NCBI RefSeq assembly: GCF_035222375.1
Contig: NC_085889.1
Location: 2,790,001-2,854,000, forward strand
DNA length: 64,000 nucleotides
Origin: Podospora pseudocomata
Lineage: Eukaryota; Ascomycota; Sordariomycetes; Sordariales; Podosporaceae
Direction: 5' to 3'
Shown here: positions 21,704 through 31,449 of the stretch, piece after piece
Layout: each line of letters begins with the position of its first letter
Numbering within the stretch: the stretch's first letter is position 1
Translations under genes and position numbers: made by a program
Notes under the pieces: generated by a model
The model's input: only the letters and a program-made list of their open reading frames with translations
Database searches by the model: none
Told to the model about the DNA's origin: nothing

Positions 21704-24700
21704 ATGGACCAAACCAAAGACCGACGACGCCTCAAGCTGGAGCCGTCGAAGCTCGGACCCAGCGCCAACAATGATGCGAGCCCCCCAAAGACGCCGGACA
21801 CAGAAGAAAACAAGCCCAAAGAGACCCCGGTATCCGTATCCCAGCCTGATCTAAGCACACAACACGAAACAGTGGAAAGCGAGGAGTTCAAGCGCCCCAA
21901 TCTTGGACTTGGACCTTCCCACGAAGCCCAGGTTGAGGAACGTAGTCTTGAGCGAGAAGCGCAGGAGAAGCAGAGGGATCAACCAGATGACGACAACGAA
22001 TGCAAAGAAAACCCCATGTCGGATGAAAACCGGGAGTTGATTGATGTGTGGATGCAAACCGAAGATGAAGCGAGAGCCGAGGAAGAGGACAACGTGATGA
22101 CTCGAGACAACTACGAGGCCAACTATAAGGAAGAAGTGGCGCTACACAACCTGTACAAGCATCACTATTTTGACGAACAGTGGCTGCTGTACTCGAAAGA
22201 GACATCAAAAGACCGCAAAGACGAAGATTGGTTCATTCATTCACCAACCGTGCTGGAGGCAACCGACCCGCAGTACCTCTGCGACATGTGCCGACACGTC
22301 GACTTCACCGTCCTATTTACGCATCGCGATCTGAAGCCTCAGGGGAACAAGGATTCATCCACTGCTTGCATCGAGTTGTATGGACTGTCGAGAGTTCTCA
22401 ACAAGAAATCTACGTGTTCATTTTGCAACCTGGTGCGAGAAGCCATTGAGCAACAATGCACTGCTGAAGAACTCGCAAAGGCGAGGCAGACAAAGGCGGG
22501 CCAGATATCAATCGACATTCTTGATGATGGGCCAGATTGCGCCCTGCGATTGGAGGTTGGCTTCAGCCACTTGGCGACAAAAGTAATTATGCAGAGGATG
22601 ACATCCGAGGATGAGCCCTTTGCACTTCAAGGGCTTCCAGTACGCAAGGACGCCGCAGATATCACACGGCTGTGCAACTGGATCCGCACTTGCGAAGGCA
22701 GCCATCCCAAGCTTCACAGGTCCATTCACGCATTCTCGCCCGAAATGGAGACGCTGCGAGTCATCGACGTTGATGAAGGCTGTCTCGTGACAGTGCCCAC
22801 GCCGTGTCGCTATGCTTGCCTTTCCTATGTCTGGGGGAAGAATGCAGCAAGTCTCGTCCATTTGACACTGGAAACAAAGGCAACCCTCGAAAGCCCAGGA
22901 ATCTTCAGCAACGGATCAATCGTCATCAGCCAGACCTATCTGGACGCCATCAAGGTTACCAGAGATATTGGACTGCGTTACCTGTGGATTGACGCTCTCT
23001 GCATTGTGCAAGACGACGATGCTGAAAAGGCAATTATTGTCTCGCAAATGGCTGCTGTGTATGGCAACGCCGTCATCAACATCGTTGCCTCCACCAACTT
23101 CAGCCCTGATGGCGGACTTCCGGGGGTGGGTAGCACGCCACGGGCACGATCCCAGGTAGTTAAACAAATCCAAGGGCTGTCTGTTGGCGCTGTGTTTCAT
23201 GACTCCCGTCAGCCATACCACGAGATTGAAGAAGCCATCTGGAATTCTCGTGCTTGGACATTCCAGGAACGTCACCTGTCCCAACGCGCCGTGTACTTTA
23301 CGGCTTCTCAGCTCTATTTTACCTGCCCCCATGGGACTGCATGCGAAGACACAGTTCCCAATTCGACACAGGACCTCAAGCCAACGGTGCCTGTAGATCG
23401 GCCAAAGTTTGAAGAAGCCATATACCCCCTAATGTTCTACATTTGGTTCGACCCGACCCAGACAGAGTTCCCCAACAAGCGCTTCAAGCTAGCTGGTACG
23501 GGCACAGAATCTGACACCCTGGTATCTACTCGGGAAGAACTGCCTACTCCAACCTATAGAGCAATGCCCGTGGCAGCTTACCGGAGTGGCACTCTTCCCA
23601 TGGAAGGGGAGACGCTCTGGAAGACATATCGGGAGGCTGTCAACATGTACACCAAGCGCAAAATGACGTGGCAGAGCGATGCCATCAACGCATTCCAGGG
23701 CGTCACTGATCTCATTTCTCAGGGGGTGAACACCACCTTCTGGTACGGCATACCCGAGTTTGCCTTTGATCAGGCTCTCTTGTGGTACCCCCAGGAGCCT
23801 CTCACCCGCCGGACCTATTTGGGAGCCGCCCCGTCCTGGAGCTGGGCTGGATGGGAAGGGCACACAAAGTATCGCGGCCGGGGCTGGCACAATGCCATTG
23901 CTGTGGCACCCTTCAACGTCGTCCACTGGCTTACACATCCGTCTAGTATCGGCACTGTTGTACGGTATCTTGTCGCCCGCGGAGATAGCCCAGAGCGTGT
24001 GGCAAAAATTGTTCAGGCAGCCAAAGAGCAGCCTAAATCCTTGAATTCCTGGGTTCACGCCTTCTTGTATCAACTGGAGGACCTTGACGACGGTTGGAAG
24101 GACGAAAAGGACACCTCGCGCAACGAGCTCTACTTCTCCCATCCCGCCTACCCGGGCCTCCGCTTTACATACCCCATCAACTTGCCGGGGAAACCGCTGC
24201 TACCACGACATTTACCGGACGGGACACTTCCCTTCACCGCTCGCTCAGTCGAAGCGCGCTTCACCGACATGTCCACAACCGCTCACAAGTCGATTCCTGT
24301 CGAAGACGAGTTTCTGCAGATTGGCCTCAACGATGCGGGCAAATATGGGTCAGGCTCTCGCCGACCGTGGGAGTTTGCTGTCTACCATCAAGGATACCGC
24401 GCCGGGTTCTTGTCTCTCAACGTCCCCCTTTCGTCCATCGACCGTGCGTCGGCTTCGTACAGGCTGGTGGCCATGTCGAGAGACATGGTGCCACAAATCG
24501 CCCCGCCGCCGTGTGGATGGGACCTTTACTGGAACCTGAACCCACGGCGAATGCAGGACAGTGTCTTCTTCGATGAGGAATGGGGACGGCCTGAAGACAG
24601 GAGAAAGTGGACGTTGTTTACTGACTCGGAGCCGGGGAGGGGGCCAGGCAGGGAGAATGGGGATCCGCGCTGGGACCTCGGGCGGTATGAAACACCGGCT

Positions 24701-24847
24701 ATAAATGATGTGTACAATGTCTTGTTGTTGGAGAACAAGACTGGCGAGAATGGGGAGTGGTGGGAGGAGAGGATTGGGGTTGGGAAGATTCATGTCGGGG
24801 CATTCTGGATAGCAAGGCCCGTTATTGAGAAGTTTGCTCTGAGGTAG
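21704..24847 (+). CDS. Large HET-domain protein
   Basis: An intron-less frame of 1,047 aa from ATG 21704. The first ~170 residues are highly charged and probably disordered. A cysteine-bearing segment (LCDMCRHVDF, then STCSFCNLVREAIEQ) precedes the HET domain, a layout common in large fungal HET proteins. The HET domain starts near residue 370 with YACLSYVWG and has LRYLWIDALCIVQDD and AWTFQERHLS. A long C-terminal region includes APSWSWAGWEGH, a block often seen after HET domains. It probably acts in vegetative incompatibility or another cell-death response. Unlike the NLR relic 2.5 kb upstream, it shows no break. It lies 248 bp downstream of MYH on the same strand. Confidence 0.88.
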   Translation: MDQTKDRRRLKLEPSKLGPSANNDASPPKTPDTEENKPKETPVSVSQPDLSTQHETVESEEFKRPNLGLGPSHEAQVEERSLEREAQEKQRDQPDDDNECKENPMSDENRELIDVWMQTEDEARAEEEDNVMTRDNYEANYKEEVALHNLYKHHYFDEQWLLYSKETSKDRKDEDWFIHSPTVLEATDPQYLCDMCRHVDFTVLFTHRDLKPQGNKDSSTACIELYGLSRVLNKKSTCSFCNLVREAIEQQCTAEELAKARQTKAGQISIDILDDGPDCALRLEVGFSHLATKVIMQRMTSEDEPFALQGLPVRKDAADITRLCNWIRTCEGSHPKLHRSIHAFSPEMETLRVIDVDEGCLVTVPTPCRYACLSYVWGKNAASLVHLTLETKATLESPGIFSNGSIVISQTYLDAIKVTRDIGLRYLWIDALCIVQDDDAEKAIIVSQMAAVYGNAVINIVASTNFSPDGGLPGVGSTPRARSQVVKQIQGLSVGAVFHDSRQPYHEIEEAIWNSRAWTFQERHLSQRAVYFTASQLYFTCPHGTACEDTVPNSTQDLKPTVPVDRPKFEEAIYPLMFYIWFDPTQTEFPNKRFKLAGTGTESDTLVSTREELPTPTYRAMPVAAYRSGTLPMEGETLWKTYREAVNMYTKRKMTWQSDAINAFQGVTDLISQGVNTTFWYGIPEFAFDQALLWYPQEPLTRRTYLGAAPSWSWAGWEGHTKYRGRGWHNAIAVAPFNVVHWLTHPSSIGTVVRYLVARGDSPERVAKIVQAAKEQPKSLNSWVHAFLYQLEDLDDGWKDEKDTSRNELYFSHPAYPGLRFTYPINLPGKPLLPRHLPDGTLPFTARSVEARFTDMSTTAHKSIPVEDEFLQIGLNDAGKYGSGSRRPWEFAVYHQGYRAGFLSLNVPLSSIDRASASYRLVAMSRDMVPQIAPPPCGWDLYWNLNPRRMQDSVFFDEEWGRPEDRRKWTLFTDSEPGRGPGRENGDPRWDLGRYETPAINDVYNVLLLENKTGENGEWWEERIGVGKIHVGAFWIARPVIEKFALR

Positions 24848-25085
24848 GGGATATGCCATCGTGCTTGTCTCGCCAGTGACCTGGGTCGAGTGCCGCCGCA
24901 TGGTGGAACCTGCCGAACATTGTTTCGGGATTCCCCGCTCGAGCACATGGAGAGTGAGGGGTCAAGATAAGGTTGGAGATAGCTCCCAGAAACATGATAA
25001 CAAATGAACATATAATTTTCAACATTCCGAACTCACACTCAGCCATCGATTTCATTGTGGCCACACTCTCAAAACACACATCAAG

Positions 25086-26225
25086 ATGTCACCCCCAGAA
25101 TACCTCCACCTCGCCTCCCCCCTCGGTCCCATTTCCAGGCCCCTGTTACCTCACCCGCCCCGCGACGCCCTCCCCTCCGAAATCCCCATCATCAACCTCA
25201 CCCCCTTGTTTTCCGACGACCTCCCCTCCCGTCAGCACCTCGCCTCCCAAATCCGCCAAGCAGCCACCACGTCAGGGTTCATGTACATCTCCCACCACGG
25301 CATCCCCCTCTCCCTCTTCCTAACCGCCCGAAATGCCTCTCTAGATTGGTTCCGCTCCCCTCTTGAGGCCAAACTCCCTGCCAACACAAACAACTCCCTT
25401 AAAAACAAGGGCGTGGTCGGCTACCGGCCCCGTCAGACACAGCACATCAACCCCTGGGAGAGCGTCGACGTTCGAGAGTCGTTCTCATGGCGGTACGATC
25501 CCGCCTATGACCCATTGCATTCCCCGTCGGACTTGGAGAACATCCCGGATGAGGTAAAAAGGTATATCGACCACGATAACGATGGGTTTCCCTGGTCGAG
25601 AACACCAAAAGAGTTTTCGGGGCCGGTGATTGAGTTGTATCAGGCTGTTTTGAAGCTGGGGAGGGAGCTGGTGAGGGTGATGGCTTTGGCGCTTGGGTTG
25701 GAGGAGGACGGGTTGGACGGGAGGTTTGAGTTTCCTGATGTTGGGGTGGCGGTGAATTATTATCCGCCTATTGCTGCAACAAAAGATGAGGGTAAGGAGA
25801 AGGTCAGTATTGGGAGTCATACTGACTTTCAGCTTTTTACGCTGTTGTATCAGGATAGTGTGGGGGGGTTGCAGGTGTTGGATAGGGAGGGGCAGTGGTT
25901 GAATGCGAGGCCGGTGGAGGGGACGTTGGTGGTGAATTTTGGGGATTACATGCAGCGGATTACGAACGGGAAGTGGGTGAGTACGGTTCATCGGGTGGTG
26001 AATAACTCGGGGAGGGAGAGGTTGAGCATGGCGTTCTTCTGGGGGTTTGGGCTGCATGAGAGGTGTGGGGTTTTGGATAGTGTGTTGGAGGAGGGGGAGG
26101 AGAAGAAGTATGATGAGGTTGGGTGTTGGGAGTGGGTGCAGAGAAGGATTGAGATGATGAGGGAGGTGAAGAAGGGGTTGGGGAATATTACCCCTGAGAA
26201 ACCCCTGTCAATGCACTCCCAATAA
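25086..26225 (+). CDS. 2-oxoglutarate/Fe(II)-dependent oxygenase (IPNS-like)
   Basis: An intron-less frame of 379 aa. The N-terminal DIOX_N region has EIPIINLTPLF and the loop SGFMYISHHGIP. The jelly-roll core has the iron ligands His and Asp in SIGSHTDFQLFTLL, the distal His in WVSTVHRVVNNSG and the 2-oxoglutarate-binding Arg in RERLSMAFF. Such enzymes hydroxylate, desaturate or cyclise small molecules. The substrate is unknown, and no biosynthetic cluster lies nearby. Codon use changes from C-rich in the first half to G-rich in the second, as in the DHDPS-family and phosphatase genes here. Confidence 0.88.
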   Translation: MSPPEYLHLASPLGPISRPLLPHPPRDALPSEIPIINLTPLFSDDLPSRQHLASQIRQAATTSGFMYISHHGIPLSLFLTARNASLDWFRSPLEAKLPANTNNSLKNKGVVGYRPRQTQHINPWESVDVRESFSWRYDPAYDPLHSPSDLENIPDEVKRYIDHDNDGFPWSRTPKEFSGPVIELYQAVLKLGRELVRVMALALGLEEDGLDGRFEFPDVGVAVNYYPPIAATKDEGKEKVSIGSHTDFQLFTLLYQDSVGGLQVLDREGQWLNARPVEGTLVVNFGDYMQRITNGKWVSTVHRVVNNSGRERLSMAFFWGFGLHERCGVLDSVLEEGEEKKYDEVGCWEWVQRRIEMMREVKKGLGNITPEKPLSMHSQ

Positions 26226-26262
26226 AGACCACCTCGACAGCGGCAAATCTGGGCATTTCATG

Positions 26263-27393
26263 TCAGTCATTCACCCTGTGGATTCCCGACACAAGGTCAA
26301 CATACGTAGCGGTAGCCGCAAAAACCTCTATCCTCTTCGCGTCGCTAAACACGGCAATCACCAGCGCAAACAGCGCCATAAACCCTGCCGTCACCCCTAT
26401 TCTCGCATCTGTGCTGTCCAGCCGGTTCAGCACCAGGATTGTCAATACCGGCAAGGTAAACGCAAGAACAGTTGTGTGTGATGAGACTGCTTGCTTTGCT
26501 GATTCGAGAAGGACTGTACAAAGTGTAGCCTGTGTCTGTGTCGACAGCCTGGCCGGTGTTGACGCAATGGCCGAGGAGGTGGCGATAAGTTCTGAGAATC
26601 TTCTCAGTGATGAAAGTGGTACAAGGGTCGGTTTCTTTGACCGGTGCGCTCAGGCAGAGATATGACGAGGGGTTGGGGTCTGCCCAGGTGAAGGCTTCGT
26701 TGGACTGGAGGAAGGGATTGCCGCCTCTGAAGTCGCGTAGCCAGTCTTCGAGGGCAGAGAGTTGGGAAGGTTGAGGGGAGGGAACGGTGTTCATTTGGTG
26801 GACTATCACGCGTCAATGGTGTTCTGAGGGGTTTGTGACAGCGACCCACCTTGGAGTATGAATTCTTCTGGAGTTCAAGATTAGCATCCTGCCGAGGCAA
26901 TGGGAAAAGATAAACTCTTCGTACTGTACCCTTTCAACTTCTCTCTCAACTCCACCATCTTGTGATACTGCATAGTCTTCTTCTCCGGTCAAAGCTTCAT
27001 ATTCTCAGAAAGTCGCAACGTCGGATCATCCTGGTGGTCAAGCAAACACTGATCCCGATACTCTTGCCCTAGCTCAACAACCTCGGCCTGCAGCGATATA
27101 GCGCCAAGACATTCGCTTGATCAAACCTTCTTCAGAATAGCAGCCTCATTCTCACTCCCTCTCATAAAGGCTGCTAACCTGGGATATCCAGGAGGGAGCG
27201 GAGGTTGAAAGTCGTGCACGGTGTGTTTGTTTTGAAGAACAAAGAAACCTGCCTCTGAGAAGAGATGGTGCAGGTGTAAATACGGGTTTGAGGGTTGTCT
27301 CAGCTGGTGTGGCGGGCTGAAGTGTTGGGTTAGGGGCAAGGGGACCGCCTGGAGGGCCATATCAGAGGCCCCCCCGCCGTCCGCGGACCACAC
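26263..27393 (-). pseudogene. Decayed DUF6594 membrane-protein gene
   Basis: The DUF6594 opening GYPRLAAFMRGSENEAAILK is followed in frame by a TGA at about 27119, then SLQAEVVELGQEYRDQC. A second TGA lies at about 26977, before TMQYHKMVELREKLKG. After two probable introns the frame continues with QLSALEDWLRDFRGGNPFLQ and LRTYRHLLGH. It then shifts, near 26490, into the hydrophobic C-terminus VLTILVLNRLD, MALFALVIAVF and EVFAATATY. Both stops sit where CGA (Arg) or TGG (Trp) would suit the family, that is C-to-T type changes. Two stops and one frameshift make a product unlikely. An intact member of the family is at 34.2-35.1 kb. Confidence 0.75.
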
Positions 27394-27662
27394 AAGAGAC
27401 CAGTTGAGTCCAGGACCCCATCAACGGAATCCTTCCCGCACGCGCCCGTAATGCTTAGCCTCGATGAACTGTGGTTGTGTAAAGCCTTGCCAGTCATGCT
27501 AACGTTGATTGGGTGGTGATGGATGGATGATAGGCATCCTGGTTACACTTGAGGTTGATGATGGCAAGCTAAAACAAGACAAAGTCTTCTCATGGTCCAC
27601 ATAGTGTTTCGTTTTCGACTCTATTGCGGTGCCCGACTAAGCAATACATCACCTCCACCAAA

Positions 27663-28976
27663 ATGCCCCAAGAAGACCAATTCTGGCTCATCAGTCCCAT
27701 CACTCTAGTCCTGTTGGTCTCCTCCGTCATCACCCTCATGACAATATTCGTCGCAATGGCCGCCTTATTTGCCGACTTTGCCCAAAAGGTAGAGCGAGCC
27801 GAATCCCACTTTCAGGCACAGCAGATCGAGTATTTCTGTTTTGCAGCGCATTCTACGAGAATGCGAGCACATTCTTGACGGACCCGTTGACGCTCCAGAC
27901 CATGTTTTGGAGGCCTTGGAGACCTGCCGACGCCAAGGGGCAAGTTATGATGAGCACTCTTTCAAGCTACAATGGAACTCTAGCAAGTTCAAGAGATTCC
28001 CAATGGGTCAGAATTTGCGGATCTATTACAATCAGACCGAACTGGACAAGTCTCTGACCGCATATAAGGGAAGTGTATTGCTTCTGAGAGACTTGTGCTC
28101 TGACTAAGTGAACAGGAAGCCAAGTCACCGGGGAATAGCAGTGAAACTTTCTGATAAGCCACTTGACAGAATTAAGCTTTGACAGCAGCTGGTTGAAATG
28201 AGGTAAGTACAGGCAAGACTCTACCAAAAGTATACATAGAAATTTGAGTTTCTAACACGCCACACAGCGCCGCCGTGGCAAAACTATCAGCCCTAGCAAT
28301 TCCAGACCTCGGGCAGAATCACTCCGATTCTGCATATCAAGCATCCCTAGACGATGATCCAGCCCCTTTAATGTCCAGCGCACTTACCACCAAGAACCCA
28401 GACAGTCTTGCACTCGTTCATCAGACCAACCACTTGAAACTCGTCGAACAAGTGTGGACAAGAGGCTTCGGCCAGCTCTCCCAAGAGAAATACAACATCG
28501 ATGCTGCAATCCGAATCATAATCGACCAGCCCCACGCCAAACATCCTGGCCAAGCATTCAAGCACTATCCCGCCAGAGTCAAATTAGACAGCGCATCCGA
28601 CTTTGACTTGGTTTCCGTCTCCTACCTCCGCCAAGCCAATGCACTAGAGCACGTCACTCTTGTGCCCATTCCAGAAGACACCCAGATTGCCATCAGGGGT
28701 GTAGGTAACGGCTCACTGACCCCAACCCATAGGGTGTTACTCAAGTGGTGCGGGCAGGGAGAGAGCAAGATACACGAGGGTTGGTTTGACCTGGTCGATT
28801 TCCCAGACATTGACATTTTGTTGGGGACCGCATCGTTCAGAAGATTGCTGTTGCAAGAGTGGCGAGTGCTTGGCCGATTATCGGGAAGACGAAGCCCAAG
28901 GCGATATCCGAGAGAGAGTATGCTCAGGAGGAAGAGAGTTTGGCACGAGTGGGGGAGATCAAATTGCCGAGTTTGA
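27663..28976 (+). CDS. Retropepsin-fold protein with N-terminal membrane segment
   Basis: Exon 1 (27663-27787) encodes a short head and a transmembrane helix (ITLVLLVSSVITLMTIFVAM). A 58-nt GT-AG intron leads in frame to RILRECEHILDGPVD. One or two further introns (one about 28209-28266) are needed to reach the main part. That part carries a retropepsin-like fold: RVKLDSASDFDLVS where DTGS is usual, GVGNGS, and a flap-distal DIDILLGTASFRR. The last ~40 codons appear to change frame; whether this is splicing or damage I cannot tell. Nothing flanking suggests an LTR element. Splice sites in the middle are uncertain and the listed end is that of the longest continuous frame. Confidence 0.5.
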
Positions 28977-29231
28977 GAGGAAACTGGCTGAGAGGAGGAG
29001 GCATCAACTAGCGCTAGGACGGGCAGATACAATTGTTTCTGATGAAATTAGCATCCATCAGAAAAGGCAAGATGTAGATTTAGAGTTGAGGAATAACAGT
29101 GTCGATCCTTAGACGCTGTCACGGCTCTTCATTACAGGTAGCGCTCCTTCTTCAATACACACAAACATATTACCCTTTTTTGCCCCTGGACCAGCTTTTC
29201 CCCTATCTAGTGTCTTTGAACCTTCGAGATT

Positions 29232-30884
29232 TCAAGGCCGGCATCTTACCGATCCCCAAGCATCATTTTGCGTCCCAAAGTTATTAACCCCTGGGTATAT
29301 CAGGGGGAAGTACGTCCCCGAGTCTCTCTCGCAGTTATCACCCCTAAACGCTCCCGTTAGCATCACGACAAGTTCAAACCAGCAGAACCAAGTGTACTCA
29401 CCTAAACAACACACACCTCCCCATATCCGGCCCAGCTGACCTAACTCTCTTGTAAAGGTCAGACCCCGCCAAACTGACACACTTCTCCGCGTGCCCAACC
29501 CTGATATTCTCGCAACTCCCACCCCATTGAACCTCAGGACAAAGATACAGCCACGTCGACGTAGTCAAAACAGGCGGCACAGCAGGAGTGTAAGAACTAG
29601 CCGGGTACTTCCCCGTCCCATAAACCTCAATCCTCCACCCCGCTCCACACGTTTCTCCCCCGTCACCCGCGCAAGGCATATCACACTGCCCATCAGCCAC
29701 CAACAACCCCGGCCCAGGCTGGGAGTTGCCGCAAAAGCATTCAGTGCTGTATTCGACTCCCGCATAGAAATATCCCGCCGTCTCACAGGCAGAAATACAC
29801 TTCTCCGTTGTCATACCACCGGTAATGCTACTGATCTGATGCGGCAGAACGCGAGGAGAGTCAGAATCAACAAAACACCCCACCCTCGGCTCAAAGATAT
29901 CGTTCTGCGCTCCTGGGAAAAAGCCCATCTTGGAGTTATACGGCGGAGTGACGTCCCCCGGTGTGACAACATTGTCGCCCGTCCGCTGATGCCAGGCGAT
30001 CATCTGTTTTGGACCTTTGACGCAAGCAGAGGGGTTATTCGCACAATACACCGGGGGCTGGGCAACGCCCAACCGACGAACTGACGTGCTCCATGGAACG
30101 TGGCAGCGGAAGTTTTGCATGTACATGTTTGGCTCGCCGCATCCGTCGGGCACCCAGAGCCAGGCGCAGTAGCATTGGCCTGGGGCGCAGGGGGGGAGGT
30201 CGGCGGGGATGGGGTAGTTGACTAGGCGTCTCCAGGGGGTGCTTCACATAAACTGATTAGATGACTGTCTTGCGAAAGGAGAGCGGTGAATTTACTTGGG
30301 GGCAACAGAGATGACAACCAAATTCTCCATATTCACATTCGCCAAGTTGGAATTGTACGAAATCGCCAGCGCAGTGCCTGTGGCCCTGGTCTCGTTCTGG
30401 GTATGTAACGGACCACCAAACCCGTCAGGGTTGTTAACCAGACAACCCTCTCCTGTGCTGGGCCCGGTCCAGTTCACAGGGTGGTCCCGTCCGTCTGTCC
30501 AGTCTGTCGTGAGGTCACCATTGTAGGAGAGAGTGGTGAAGGCGCGGTTCTCGGCGATTTCACCAGTAAAGACACCTCCTGCAGGTAGAGCGAGGGACTG
30601 TCCGCTGGGGGGGCCCACGACGTTACAGCCTCGGTCCGCTTGCATCCACCACTGCTCCTTGGTGAGGTTATAGAGGGGGTTGACGACGAGGTTGGTGTTT
30701 TGATCGTCCACTGCTGGGTTGTTGCCGCCCTGAAATCTGGATGTCAGTCAAGTTGAGAGTCAGAAAGATAAACGACAAATATCGATGGACGACTTACACG
30801 ACAATGCATACCCGGCGCAAAGAGCGCGTGGTGTGCTGTCGCCCCCGTGGCCAGGGCCGCGAAAAGCTTTGCGTGGCGCATCAT
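29232..30884 (-). CDS. Secreted AA14-like candidate copper oxygenase with WSC domain
   Basis: Four exons: 30884-30798, 30729-30296, 30241-29402 and 29343-29232; introns of 68, 54 and 58 nt, all GT-AG; 490 aa. A signal peptide of about 17 residues ends in GATA, so the mature protein would begin with His ([14 protein letters not shown]). An N-terminal His is the copper ligand of lytic polysaccharide monooxygenases. The following ~300 residues ([43 protein letters not shown]) resemble, from memory, family AA14. A WSC domain follows ([12 protein letters not shown] to CGNSQPGPG and GETCGAGW), a cysteine-rich module that binds cell-wall glycans. The last exon closes with [13 protein letters not shown] and a final cysteine. 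The gene model and WSC call are firm; the AA14 call is tentative. Confidence 0.75.
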
Positions 30885-31449
30885 GGTAGAGTGGTCAGAT
30901 GGATAGTGAAATCAACTCAAAGAACGCATGGACATAGAGAGAAAGGCCTGCGTGGACGATAACTATAAGTACTGGCTAATGTCTATACCCCCGGTAAATG
31001 TCACGATGGTGGAACTTGCCAGACAATAGTTCCATGTCAGCCTGTTCATGTGCATGAGATGAAAGCTACCCCTGACTGAGATTGGCCGCATCTTTTCTCT
31101 CCGTGTCAGCATGCTCGGTATGTGCCCCAAAGCTGTTCGTATAGTAATCTTAGTATCAGCTGATTACTCACGCTGTTTTTGAATGTCTCGTAGCCATCTG
31201 CTTCTCCGAGGCACCTACTGAGGGTTCTCATCTTGGTAGCTTGCACGCGGAGGTGAGCCTCATCTTAAATACGGAGCCTACTAAAATCTCACCACAGCTG
31301 TCAGCAACATCAATATTTTTTCCACGACGGTCATGGCATTCCTGGAAGATCTTGAAGTTGTACAGTACCATTGTGGCTGTTGATATTGATGACGGCGGGC
31401 TGAGATCCAATCCAGCTTCGTGTGATGCCCTCAACAGATTGTATGTTTC
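30885..31449. other. Intergenic region
   Basis: 565 bp upstream of the WSC gene and downstream of cystathionine gamma-synthase (both minus strand). Short frames only, with no conserved protein. Confidence 0.5.
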
